DNA of 55,937 bases. Source: Raoultibacter timonensis (GTDB taxonomy: Bacteria > Actinomycetota > Coriobacteriia > Coriobacteriales > Eggerthellaceae). The DNA is taken from contig NZ_LT964679.1 of the NCBI RefSeq assembly GCF_900240215.1, forward strand, positions 137,746 through 193,682, given 5' to 3'. Shown in pieces: positions 34,546 to 43,653 of this stretch. A program made the translations under genes and the position numbers. Positions within the stretch are counted from its first letter, which is position 1. Each line of letters opens with the position of its first letter. The notes below the pieces were generated by a model. It did not search any database. It was not told where the DNA came from and worked only from the letters and a program-made list of their open reading frames with translations.

Positions 34546-36213
34546 ATGGAACATGCGGTATCGAGGAGGAGCTTCCTCAAAGGCGTCGGCCTTGCGGGAG
34601 GCGCCGTGGGAGCGGGGATGCTCCTCAACGGATGCGCTTCGGGTGAGAGCGATGCGGGCGAGGCAGCCCCTTGGTGGGCTCCCGAATCGTGGGATATCGA
34701 GACCGACGTTATCGTGGTCGGTACCGGCGATGCGGGCTCGCCGGCTGCCATCCGCGCGGTCGATGCGGGTGCCGAGGTTATCATGATCGACAAAGGCGAG
34801 TTCTTCGGCGGCTGCTCGGTGCTCGGCGGCGGCAACTGCCAGCTTGCGTGCACGAGCGTTCAGAAGCGCTTCGACATCGAAGACAAGCCGGAGTGGGCCT
34901 TCGAGGACCAGATGGAATTCGGTCTGTACCGCTCCAATCCGGAGGTTCTGCAGGCGTGGATCGACACCTCCGACGAGTACGCCACGTGGGTGGAGGACGT
35001 ATGCGACGGCGAGTGGGTCGACGTGAGCAAGCAGGAGCCTGCCCGTGTGCCCCGTTCTCACCAGATCGCCGAGCACAACGGTCAGCCCAAGGGCTCGGGC
35101 GTCGTGTTCTCGATGCTGTTCCACGAGCAGCTCGAAGCTCGCGGTGTGCAGATACTGCTTGAGCACAAGATGACGAAGATATATCGCGAGCCGGGTGGCC
35201 CCGTGCTCGGTCTTGAGGTCGAAACGCCTGACGGCACCATCGCCATGAAGGCCCGCAAGGGCGTTGTGATCGCGACGGGCGGATTCAAGGGCAACCCGCG
35301 GATGATTCGGGCCCAGCACGCCGCGTTCGACGAGACGCTGATCTGGACCGGTTGGCCCGACGTCCTGCCGACCGGCGACGGGCATCTGTGCGTGACGGAT
35401 ATCGGCGGCGGTTGCGTCGACATGTCGTTCATCATGGAGTTCAGCGGCAGGCTCGGCAGCCGCCAGTACGTGCGGTGGGATCGTCCGCATTTTGACAATC
35501 CCTCGACGAGCACGGGGCTTCCTTCGGGCAAGCTCGACCACATGGTATTCGTGCAGAACCGGGGCACCCGCTACCTCAACGAGGCCGGGTGGGAAGCCGG
35601 GCACACGCTTCCGTGGCTTCCTCACATGGTCGCTTTCCTCCAGATCGAGGGCAGGCCGCGCATGGAATGGTTCGTGACCGATCAGGCCGGTGCGGAAGAA
35701 GCGGGTTGGCCCAAGTTCGAGGATGCGTTTTTGAACCCCGATCCCGAGAAAACGCCGTGCTGCGAACCGGGTTGGGTCGCGAAGGCGGATACCATCGCCG
35801 AGCTCGCAGAGCAGATGGGCGTGCCTGCCGACAACCTCGAGGCAACCATCGCGCAGTACAACGAGTACGCCGCCGCAGGCGAAGATCCCGATTTCGGCAG
35901 ACCCGGGCCCCTCTATCCGGTTGCCGAGCCGCCTTTCTGGGCTGCGCGTTGGTGCCGTATGCCGCACGACCAGTGCACGGGCATCCGCGTGAACCAGAAC
36001 ATGCAGGTTGTCGATCAGTCGTTTCAGTGGCAGCCCGAAGGCTGTGACAGCGTTCCCATCAGCGAAGAGCCGGTTATCCCGCACCTGTACGCCGCAGGCG
36101 AGTGCACGGGCGGCACGGGCGGTGCCGTACGCGGAAGCGGCAAGCGCGGCTGGTATCAGGTGCATGGCTACATCGCAGGCGATATGGTCGGCAGGGAAGA
36201 GCCGATCGCGTAG
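34546..36213 (+). CDS. Secreted FAD-dependent reductase partnered with hexaheme cytochrome
   Basis: 555-residue flavoprotein of the fumarate reductase superfamily. The Tat motif SRRSFLKGVGLAGGAV is followed by LLNGC, so an exported lipoprotein is likely. The FAD motif is VIVVGTGDAGSPAAIRA near residue 65 and IDKGEFFGGCSVLGGGN contains the usual adenine-contact region. The C-terminus has YAAGECTGGTGGAVRGSGKRG. The fumarate-type TMGG motif is not seen, so a different substrate is likely. AAAGGGG precedes the ATG. Together with the upstream cytochrome it forms a complete extracytoplasmic reductase. No LuxR gene is adjacent, unlike the other three flavoproteins. Substrate unknown. Confidence 0.9.
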   Translation: MEHAVSRRSFLKGVGLAGGAVGAGMLLNGCASGESDAGEAAPWWAPESWDIETDVIVVGTGDAGSPAAIRAVDAGAEVIMIDKGEFFGGCSVLGGGNCQLACTSVQKRFDIEDKPEWAFEDQMEFGLYRSNPEVLQAWIDTSDEYATWVEDVCDGEWVDVSKQEPARVPRSHQIAEHNGQPKGSGVVFSMLFHEQLEARGVQILLEHKMTKIYREPGGPVLGLEVETPDGTIAMKARKGVVIATGGFKGNPRMIRAQHAAFDETLIWTGWPDVLPTGDGHLCVTDIGGGCVDMSFIMEFSGRLGSRQYVRWDRPHFDNPSTSTGLPSGKLDHMVFVQNRGTRYLNEAGWEAGHTLPWLPHMVAFLQIEGRPRMEWFVTDQAGAEEAGWPKFEDAFLNPDPEKTPCCEPGWVAKADTIAELAEQMGVPADNLEATIAQYNEYAAAGEDPDFGRPGPLYPVAEPPFWAARWCRMPHDQCTGIRVNQNMQVVDQSFQWQPEGCDSVPISEEPVIPHLYAAGECTGGTGGAVRGSGKRGWYQVHGYIAGDMVGREEPIA

Positions 36214-36273
36214 GTGGTATTTTGATTGGGCTGGCCAGAGGCGAGCTCTTGCGAGTCGGGGGTAATGTTTTGA

Positions 36274-36300
36274 CGGGAAGGGGCTCGACGCTCCTTCCCG
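36274..36300 (+). terminator. Hairpin after the flavoprotein gene
   Basis: CGGGAAGG and CCTTCCCG form a stem with an inner GC pair, located 60 bases after the flavoprotein stop. There is no T-run, and the next gene begins 24 bases later, so it may act only as a partial terminator or as an RNA-stabilising element. Confidence 0.4.
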
Positions 36301-36323
36301 CCTCTGCGTGAAAGGACGTTGCG

Positions 36324-37295
36324 ATGGACGAAGCGGGAACGGCGCTTGACGGCGTGACGGGCGGGGCCGATGGCTCTTTGGCGGTTGTAACGCATGCCCC
36401 CGAGCTTGTGTTGAGCAGGCGCAGGCTCGTTCGACGGTCGGGCGGAGCCGATCTGACTTTGATCGCGAGGGTAAGCTGCTTGGATTTCTGCGATCTCAGG
36501 GGCACCAAGGTGCTTATGAGGAGCAGCTCGGGCGAAGCATGGGAAGAGGAGATCGTAGCCTTCAACGGAGCCGAGAACGAGACGCGCGAGATTGCGGTTT
36601 TCGTAGGTCCTGATGTAGGGGCTTATTCGTGGACGGCGACGTATCGGGATGCGGGAGACGATGGCCGACCGGCCCACTCCGAAGTTACGAGCACGGTTTC
36701 GTTCGAATACCGTCCGCATGCGGTGAGCTTGGCGACGTGGGGCGCGTCGCTGCCGGCCGTTGTGGGACAGACCGTTATTGTGCGGATTGGTGCGAAGTGC
36801 GCTGACGGATGTTGTTTGGGCGGCGCGGGGTTTCGTGTGTGCGACGATGGTGGGCGAGAGGTTGCTGCTGGTGTTCTTAGCGAGGCGCCCCGGGAGGGTA
36901 CCGATGGACTCTACGGAGCCGAGGCGTCCTTTGCGGCACCCGAAGAGCTGGGAGTTCATCGCTACACGGTGGTGCTCGACGCTTTTGACGGCCACGACGA
37001 GGCGCGATCGACGTTTGCATTTCTGGTGATCGAGGAGCCGTCCTGCAAGATCGAGGTAATCGTGACCGACGAGGACGCCGGCAACCCCATCGCCTCTGCA
37101 CGGGTTTCGCTCCATCCCTTTGTCGAGACAACCGGAAGCGATGGGCGCACGGTGCTGCCCGCCGATATCGGCAAAGGGACTCTGCGCGTTGTTGCCAAAG
37201 ACTACGAGGACGAGCTGCTTTCGCTTGTGGTGGTGGGGGATACGGAGTTGCATGTTGCACTCAAGAGGAAGCCCGAGGACGTGGGGGATTTTTGA
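36324..37295 (+). CDS. Ig-like/carboxypeptidase-regulatory-like beta-sandwich protein
   Basis: 323-residue protein that I do not recognise beyond its folds. It appears to consist of consecutive beta-sandwich units: one at about 25-130, one at about 132-240, and a C-terminal domain (CKIEVIVTDEDAGNPIASARVSLHPF, then TGSDGRTVLP) that resembles the carboxypeptidase regulatory-like domain. It has paired cysteines (SCLDFC, CADGCCLGG). No signal peptide is evident, so location is uncertain. GAAAGGA lies before the ATG. It is downstream of the cytochrome-flavoprotein pair on the same strand and may be expressed with it. Confidence 0.68.
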   Translation: MDEAGTALDGVTGGADGSLAVVTHAPELVLSRRRLVRRSGGADLTLIARVSCLDFCDLRGTKVLMRSSSGEAWEEEIVAFNGAENETREIAVFVGPDVGAYSWTATYRDAGDDGRPAHSEVTSTVSFEYRPHAVSLATWGASLPAVVGQTVIVRIGAKCADGCCLGGAGFRVCDDGGREVAAGVLSEAPREGTDGLYGAEASFAAPEELGVHRYTVVLDAFDGHDEARSTFAFLVIEEPSCKIEVIVTDEDAGNPIASARVSLHPFVETTGSDGRTVLPADIGKGTLRVVAKDYEDELLSLVVVGDTELHVALKRKPEDVGDF

Positions 37296-37494
37296 TTGGT
37301 GCGAATGCTTGGGGTGCGGTGACTCGAAGTGGGCTTGCATTGTATGCTTAAAATGGCTGGCAATGAAATCTAGGGAGGTTCTTTTCGTTTCTTTTTTGTT
37401 AGGCTTTTTGGGTAGTATGGTGTATGCGCGATTGTTTAGAAGGCCTCCGAACGCAAAGGCGAAAACGCATTTCCTCCGCGCAAGCAACGAGCTT

Positions 37495-38592
37495 TCAGTT
37501 AAAGCTCTCCGGCACCAATCCAAGGGAGTTGATTGATTCGTGGGCTTTGCTCAAATGGTCGAAGGTGCTCAACACGGCACTGGAATCCCATGTGCGCAGC
37601 AACGCATCAATGCTGGTGTGCTCGCACTCGCTTTTGATCTTTTCGAGTTGCTTGATATCAGAAACTGCAACTATCGCTTGGACGGCAGGATTGCTGGTTG
37701 CTTTGATCAGATTGAGTATGAGACTATCTATCGATCCTTTGTCTTGGACTTCGAATACATAAATCACCTTGCCCATGTTGCCGATTTGGGCTTCCCAAAC
37801 GGCATCGACTCTCGCCCCGGTTGCCACATAAACTTCGGATCGAGAATCGAATCCGAGCAGTCTGCCTATGTCGACCAGTCTGTCCCTGATTTCATCGTGC
37901 AGAGAAGATGCTCGAAGGTCATTGCTGCCGAGGCATTGCCTTGAGGCCGTGGCCGAGCATCCCAGCTCTTGTTCGACCGCTTCTCGGGCTTCTATTCTTG
38001 CGACGTCCCAAAAAAAGTAATCGACAGCAAGAAGGTCATTAGCGTCAGGAACGCCTGCTTCTTTCAACATCTCCAGGATTTCCTTACCAGCTTCGCAGAC
38101 TTGGATATAGCGTGTACCGGTTCGCTGGTACGAATACTTCGATACAAGGGGTATGCCAAAGTATTCGAATGCTGTGTTTGTGGTACCATTGTAAATCATG
38201 TATTCGGCGGGGTTTGCGTAGCATAAAAGTTCAGATGCGGCTGCATACCCGAGTCCATTAACGTTGCCAAGAAACGAGTCCCAGCGCTCCGCTATTGGAT
38301 TTGATCCAAACAGCAAATTGATAAGACTGGTTTTTAGCGTCTGAATTCCGGTATTTTCAATTATCTCGAGTACTTTGTAGCGCTTATTGCCCCACATGCG
38401 TAGCGCCCAGAGTTTCCCTAAATACTCAACAAAATCATCTTCATCGAAGGAGCTGATAACTTTTACGTCGTATGATCTGTAAGCTGCGGCGCGTTCGTTT
38501 CTTTCTTGGATGTCGGATGTAAATTGTATTGGGTCTTCGGCCTGCAGTGCGAGGTATTTTACTATGGCGCTGTTGAACCTCTCTTTGTCCAC
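37495..38592 (-). CDS. Nuclease-like protein divergent from the STAND ATPase
   Basis: 365-residue soluble protein, not matched to a named system. The middle part (FLGNVNGLGYAAASELLCYANPAEYMIYNGTTNTAFEYFGIP) looks like a helix-hairpin-helix region found beside restriction-type enzymes. The C-terminal part has GARVDAVWE, then KVIYVFEVQDKGS, spaced like a PD-(D/E)xK nuclease core, with D and E-x-Q in place of E-x-K. The start is a GTG at 38592 with AAAGG about 8 bases before it. Moderate GC suggests import. It is divergent from the SMEK-STAND gene with 295 bases between, so joint regulation is likely. Nuclease activity is inferred only. Confidence 0.7.
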   Translation of the reverse strand: MDKERFNSAIVKYLALQAEDPIQFTSDIQERNERAAAYRSYDVKVISSFDEDDFVEYLGKLWALRMWGNKRYKVLEIIENTGIQTLKTSLINLLFGSNPIAERWDSFLGNVNGLGYAAASELLCYANPAEYMIYNGTTNTAFEYFGIPLVSKYSYQRTGTRYIQVCEAGKEILEMLKEAGVPDANDLLAVDYFFWDVARIEAREAVEQELGCSATASRQCLGSNDLRASSLHDEIRDRLVDIGRLLGFDSRSEVYVATGARVDAVWEAQIGNMGKVIYVFEVQDKGSIDSLILNLIKATSNPAVQAIVAVSDIKQLEKIKSECEHTSIDALLRTWDSSAVLSTFDHLSKAHESINSLGLVPESFN

Positions 38593-38827
38593 TGATCAGC
38601 CTTTCAAACTTGTTGGTAGCGGTGCAATTGTGCAAGCTTGTAATGTTAACTCGTTGAAATGTGAGTACGAATTGCCTATTACTATACCCCAAAGCTCATC
38701 GTTTCAGTAAATTGATCACTCCAAAAGTACTTTAGCCTATTTTGTTAAAGCAAGTAGGTTAGTTCGGCCAAACCGCCGTCTATGCGTACAGGGGTCACTT
38801 AGGATGCAATACTCAGCCTAGGCGGGG

Positions 38828-38833
38828 TATAAT
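38828..38833 (+). promoter_or_regulatory. Putative -10 box for the STAND gene
   Basis: TATAAT within GGGGTATAATCC, 55 bases before the ATG at 38888. No clear -35 match. This lies in the 295-bp divergent region between the nuclease-like and STAND genes. Confidence 0.42.
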
Positions 38834-38887
38834 CCCTCCATTAGGTTTACGTTGGCCTTATATTCGATAATCTAAAGGGGGTGAGAC

Positions 38888-41800
38888 ATGGTGGTTCTCG
38901 CTAGGTCTGTGAACTTCGATGCTGCAAACAGGTTGCTCACGATGATTAACCAAGGGGCTGCGCAGGCGACATCTTGCAACCTTCAATCCAATCCGGTCCA
39001 CCTCGAGGATACATATTGTGGTCTGCTCAACTGTCTTTTCGGAACGCAACTTGTCAACACCAACTTAATCCATGAGAATTATCCGGGTATCGATCTCATC
39101 GACGAGGCGTCTTTGCTGTGCGTGCAAGTTACCGCCGACACATCAGCAAAAAAGGTGCGGGACACTCTTGCGAAACCTATAATGAAGACGTTGGCTGAGA
39201 AGGGTTACGCGCTCAAATTCTGTTACGTCGGCGCACAGAATAAGAACGTCAAGAGACGGAATCCGAAGAACCCTCACGGCATCAAGTTCGATGCGTCGTT
39301 CGATTCCATCCTCACCACCGACATCCTCTCTGCGTTCAACCACCTTGATATCGGCTGCCAAGAGGAGGTCATCGCCCTGCTTAGACGGGAGGCGGGCGAA
39401 AGCTACGTGATCAATGCGGGCTTGATGCGAGAGAAACTCAACCGAGCGATAAAGCAGCTTGGGCAACGTTACACGCCGGCTGCAAACGTCGAGACGCCCG
39501 ACATGATGCGCCTAGCCGCCCTTGTGGGCGATGAGCTGTTCAGAAACGACCTTCTCATGAAGGCCAGAAATGCCGCATCCGACATTAGGGGTCTGACACG
39601 TCTCGACGTTGATGTGGCGGACAAGGATGTCTTGACCACGGTGGTAGAGTGCTTCTCGCCTTTAGTGGAGGTGCTGGCTGCTATCCCGGATGAACACACG
39701 AAGCGGGCAGACTTCGAAGAGTGGGCGCTACGTCTTGATGCGGCCGTGGGTGATTGTTCTCAATACCCGCCCTCTTGGTATGGGAGGGTCAAGTCGAGAA
39801 GCAAACTAGCAAAAGCTTTCGAGGATGCTCGATACCGCGCGCGGACTATCGAGAGCGCTTGTTGGTCCGGGGGAGTCGAGTACTTAAACGGCAGGCGTGT
39901 CCTCGTTTGCGGGGAGGCGGGTATCGGCAAGTCGCATCTTCTGGCCGACCTTTGCGAAAGGGAGCTCACAAAGGGGAATGCTGCCGTATTGGTGCTCGGC
40001 AGCCAGTTTTGCACAGAGAGCTCCTCCGAGGAATCCATCCCAAACATCCTCGGGCTTTCGGGATCTCTCGACGACTTGCTGGCTGAGATGCAGCGCTACG
40101 CCGATGCGAGGGAAGGCGTCGCAATCCTTGCCATCGATGCGCTGAACGAGGGGAGGGGTCGCGCTATCTGGCGTAACTCCCTGATTTCGCTATTAGAGAA
40201 GGTCGCCCGCTATCCATCCGTGAGGCTTGTGTTATCGGTGAGAACCACCTACAAAAGAGAGGTCCTGCCCGAGGCGTTTGCGAACGGCGAAATCGGGATT
40301 ATGGAGTGCGAAGGCTTTGGGCGGGTCTCATCCATTGCCCTAGAGACCCTGTGCGACTACTATGAAATCGCCCGCCCAACAATGCCGCTTATTGGCATGG
40401 AGTTCTCTAACCCGCTGTATCTCAAGCTGCTCTGCGGTTATCTCCACGATCGCGGGGGTCGTTTCACGACGAACGTCGAGATGGGCGATCTTGTTACGGC
40501 GCTCCTTTCCGACGTCAACGACAGGCTCGCCGATTCGCAGAAGATCGGCTACGACAGAAACGTTCCACTCGTCACATGGGCTGTTCAGGCAATCGCATGC
40601 TCAAGTGGGTTCTCCTACGGCTCCATAGGCTACGAGGAGGCTGCCGTTGCGGTTGTTGGGGTAGTGCGGGACTACATTTCACCTCCGGGCTCCTTTTTGG
40701 AGGGCCTTGTCTCTGAGGGGTTGTTTAACGTGGTCGATGGATGGGGCAAAAGCCGCCTCGAGTTTTCATACGAGCTGGTTGGGAACTACGTTGCCGCTTT
40801 GATGATTACGGAGAAGGCTAAAGAGTTGCAGATGACAGGCGCGTTCGGCTCGCGTGCCGAAGCGTTTTCTAGCCTTCTTGGCGCGGATTTCGGCTGGATA
40901 TCGGGCGACCAAGGTGTTCTGGCGGCATTGAGCACAATTTGTCCAGCGGAATACGAGTGCGAGCTGTTCGAGCTCGGCCTTGATCATGATGATGCATTCT
41001 CACCCGTGAGGGAGGCTTTCGTCGAGGGGCTGCCGTGGCGAAGAATCAGCATGATGACATCCGCCATGGATAGATTCATCCGTGGCGAGGTACTTGCTTT
41101 TGAGTATTCGATGCGCGAGTTTTTCTCGATGTCGTTTCAACTGGTAACCAGGAACGGCGGTATCGACGCCAAGTACTACAGGGAGCTGTTGCTTTCTCTG
41201 CCGATGTCTCAAAGGGACTTTGTCTGGTCATCCACGATTGCACGCAGTGAGAAGGCGAAGTCTTTCGTCGACTGGGTCTGGGAACATGGGGATAGGCTTG
41301 ACGAGCGGCATGCGGAGCCCATTGCGACCTTATTGGGTCTTTGCCTTGTCGCAACGAACGTCGAGCTTCGCCGCAAGGCCATCAAGGCGCTTGCTCTTGT
41401 ACTGATGGACCGTCCGAATATCGCCGAGTGCCTTTGGGACGCCTTTTCTGGGATCGACGACGATTACGCCCTAGAGGGCCTCTGCGGGGCAATCTACGGG
41501 GCCGCCGTTAACTCAAGCGAGCTTGGCACGTGGTCCACAACTGCAGATAGGGTTGTCTCTGCCACACTGAACGGCGGCAACGCTTATCCCAACGCCGTCG
41601 TTCGTGATTACGTTGTGTTGCTGAGCGATGCAGTTCTGGGCTTACGTTTTGGTGACGTCTGCTTGGACGAGCCCTTCGCTTCGCCTTGGCAAAGCGATTG
41701 GTATGGGTCGCTCCCGAGCAATGAGGAGATTGACGCCCTTTCAAAATCGTGCAGGGATAGGTACGAGGAAGGGTCCGATGAAGTGTCGGCTGTCCGGTGG

Positions 41801-43153
41801 CTCGTTCATTCGATGACAACGGAGTACGGCCGTGGTCCCTGCGCCTATGGCGACTTCGGTCGCTACGTGCTTGGGCGCGGGATCTCGGCATGGGCCAACC
41901 AGTTTGAAAGTGACCAGCTCCTGAGCAACGCGCTCACTAAGCATATTTTGACGCAATGGTACGACCTCGACCTCCATGTCGCCTACGACACGGAGGTTAG
42001 GCGATTCGAAGGCCACGCCTTCTATAAAGGGTGTGAGCGCATCGGAAAGAAGTACCAGAAGATCGCGATGAATCGCTTGATTGCCCGGCTTACGGATAAT
42101 TTTCAGCCCTACCGCGTCGAGCAGGTTTATCGGAAAGGCTATGAGGAGCATGTCATGGACAGGATCGATCTCTTAAGTGCATCCATGTCATCGGGCGACT
42201 ACTCTGCTTTCTCTGAAGCTGTCAATGACGATTCGGATTGGGTTATCGGCGAGAAGCGCGAGCTGCTATGCACGAAAGAGGTCGGCTGTGAGCTTCTTCC
42301 CCTTCGCTCGCACGATCCGTCTTTCCCATGGAAGTGGTCGACGCTCACGTCCCCTTATGAGCTTACCGAGATTTTCCCCAGTCTTACCGCTCTCGATGGA
42401 GACCCTGACGACTGGTGCAAGAGCGACGCCGAACTTCCCATGGTCGACGAGCTTAGAGTCAGGCATTTGAATGGCCGGAGGTTCTATACGCTTGCCGCTT
42501 ACGTCAATTGGAAGACGATAAGATACGGTAAACGCTGTAGGGAGTCAGCGTGGCTCTCGGGAGCTCTGTTCGTGGACAATAGCGATGTCGATGATGTTTT
42601 CGGACATTACTCTGGGCATTCTGCGAGTTTTGCTTTCTCAGACGTGCGTTTCGCTGAGCTCTTCGATGGGTGGGGCTTTGGGTTATTGAACCCCCTTCGC
42701 CAGTCAGAGCTTTTTGATCTGGAGAAGAAGGTTACGGAGGCTTCCTATCTCTACAACTGGGGCAGGGATTCAGAGGACATCGAAGGCGAAGGCCCTAGTG
42801 TCTACTTGCCCTGTGCGACACTTGTCGACCGTTTCGGTCTGACCCGGCGCGGGCCCTTCAGGTGGGAGGACTCCTCGGGTAAGACCGTGTCTTATTGCTT
42901 GGTCGACCAAGAGACTGCAAGCTGCTCCCTGCTCTTCGACGCGAACTTACTGGACGAATACATAGAAGAGACTGGTCAGGCGATCATATGGGACGATTAC
43001 TTTGAGAAACAGACCGCGCGGCTCATCTACAGGAAGTGGATGAATGCGAAGATCGTGGATGGTCGCTTCCGTTTGAAGGACAGCGACGAGCCGTACTGTG
43101 GAGAGGTCATGCGCGACAGCTGGATGAGCGAGGAAGGCTGGCTTGACGCCTGA
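38888..43153 (+). CDS. SMEK-domain STAND NTPase, Avs-like antiphage protein
   Basis: A 1421-residue protein with three parts. The N-terminal 150 residues match my memory of the SMEK domain: NLQSNPVHLEDTYCGLLN, then PGIDL (D69) and CVQVT (Q80, T82), laid out like a restriction-type nuclease core with Q-x-T in place of E-x-K. The STAND ATPase has Walker A GEAGIGKS (342-349), Walker B and the DALNE motif (417-421), as in Avs-type antiphage NTPases. The remaining 900 residues are a large helical, repeat-like region that in Avs proteins recognises phage proteins. AAAGGGGGTGAG precedes the ATG. Expected role: sensing a phage protein, oligomerising and activating the N-terminal effector. The specific subtype and trigger are unknown. 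Confidence 0.85.
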   Translation: MVVLARSVNFDAANRLLTMINQGAAQATSCNLQSNPVHLEDTYCGLLNCLFGTQLVNTNLIHENYPGIDLIDEASLLCVQVTADTSAKKVRDTLAKPIMKTLAEKGYALKFCYVGAQNKNVKRRNPKNPHGIKFDASFDSILTTDILSAFNHLDIGCQEEVIALLRREAGESYVINAGLMREKLNRAIKQLGQRYTPAANVETPDMMRLAALVGDELFRNDLLMKARNAASDIRGLTRLDVDVADKDVLTTVVECFSPLVEVLAAIPDEHTKRADFEEWALRLDAAVGDCSQYPPSWYGRVKSRSKLAKAFEDARYRARTIESACWSGGVEYLNGRRVLVCGEAGIGKSHLLADLCERELTKGNAAVLVLGSQFCTESSSEESIPNILGLSGSLDDLLAEMQRYADAREGVAILAIDALNEGRGRAIWRNSLISLLEKVARYPSVRLVLSVRTTYKREVLPEAFANGEIGIMECEGFGRVSSIALETLCDYYEIARPTMPLIGMEFSNPLYLKLLCGYLHDRGGRFTTNVEMGDLVTALLSDVNDRLADSQKIGYDRNVPLVTWAVQAIACSSGFSYGSIGYEEAAVAVVGVVRDYISPPGSFLEGLVSEGLFNVVDGWGKSRLEFSYELVGNYVAALMITEKAKELQMTGAFGSRAEAFSSLLGADFGWISGDQGVLAALSTICPAEYECELFELGLDHDDAFSPVREAFVEGLPWRRISMMTSAMDRFIRGEVLAFEYSMREFFSMSFQLVTRNGGIDAKYYRELLLSLPMSQRDFVWSSTIARSEKAKSFVDWVWEHGDRLDERHAEPIATLLGLCLVATNVELRRKAIKALALVLMDRPNIAECLWDAFSGIDDDYALEGLCGAIYGAAVNSSELGTWSTTADRVVSATLNGGNAYPNAVVRDYVVLLSDAVLGLRFGDVCLDEPFASPWQSDWYGSLPSNEEIDALSKSCRDRYEEGSDEVSAVRWLVHSMTTEYGRGPCAYGDFGRYVLGRGISAWANQFESDQLLSNALTKHILTQWYDLDLHVAYDTEVRRFEGHAFYKGCERIGKKYQKIAMNRLIARLTDNFQPYRVEQVYRKGYEEHVMDRIDLLSASMSSGDYSAFSEAVNDDSDWVIGEKRELLCTKEVGCELLPLRSHDPSFPWKWSTLTSPYELTEIFPSLTALDGDPDDWCKSDAELPMVDELRVRHLNGRRFYTLAAYVNWKTIRYGKRCRESAWLSGALFVDNSDVDDVFGHYSGHSASFAFSDVRFAELFDGWGFGLLNPLRQSELFDLEKKVTEASYLYNWGRDSEDIEGEGPSVYLPCATLVDRFGLTRRGPFRWEDSSGKTVSYCLVDQETASCSLLFDANLLDEYIEETGQAIIWDDYFEKQTARLIYRKWMNAKIVDGRFRLKDSDEPYCGEVMRDSWMSEEGWLDA

Positions 43154-43653
43154 TTGTCGTGTGGCATGAACGCTCCGGCACACTCGGAGGGCGGTTGACC
43201 GTGCTGCGGACGAGCCTCAGAGGGGCAGCGCGCCTGGGGTCGGTGGTTGGGACCAAAGATTGAGCAAGCAAGGTAACTGCTGATAGCCGCCATAAACACC
43301 TGTCTTGTCGTCGCACCCATCTCTAATGTGGCACTTCCGGAAGTAGGTGTTTGCGTTTGAGGGCGGGGCGTATTCTGGTGGCGTGGAGTGATGCATGCTA
43401 GAATTCTTGCATATACAGCATAATATCGAAAAGGGCGTCTTATGGCCTACGTTAAGCTATTAGAGGGCAGTGCATGCATGACTAATTCGCACGTTTTCCC
43501 TAGCCGCTAACAAGAACGTGTTTATGGATTTGCGAATCTCGTAAGTGCTACGTGGTCCACCAAAGGAGGCCGCCTCGCTAAGCGAATTAACTGTGAGAAG
43601 ATGTACATCTTGGGGTTCTGTGGCCAGAGGTCGAGCTTGAGCTTCAGATAAAT
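43154..43653 (+). other. 500-bp region without a recognised gene
   Basis: It holds only short frames, including a 22-codon one from the ATG at 43442 preceded by AAAAGGG that may be a leader peptide or decay. A small stem (CTCCG/CGGAG, 43174-43190) lies after the STAND gene. The sequence turns AT-rich towards the restriction gene and probably carries its promoter. Confidence 0.45.

Noticed and set aside
43442..43510. 22-codon frame before the XamI gene
   Set aside because: A possible leader peptide, but too short and without a stem or regulatory pattern to claim as a gene.
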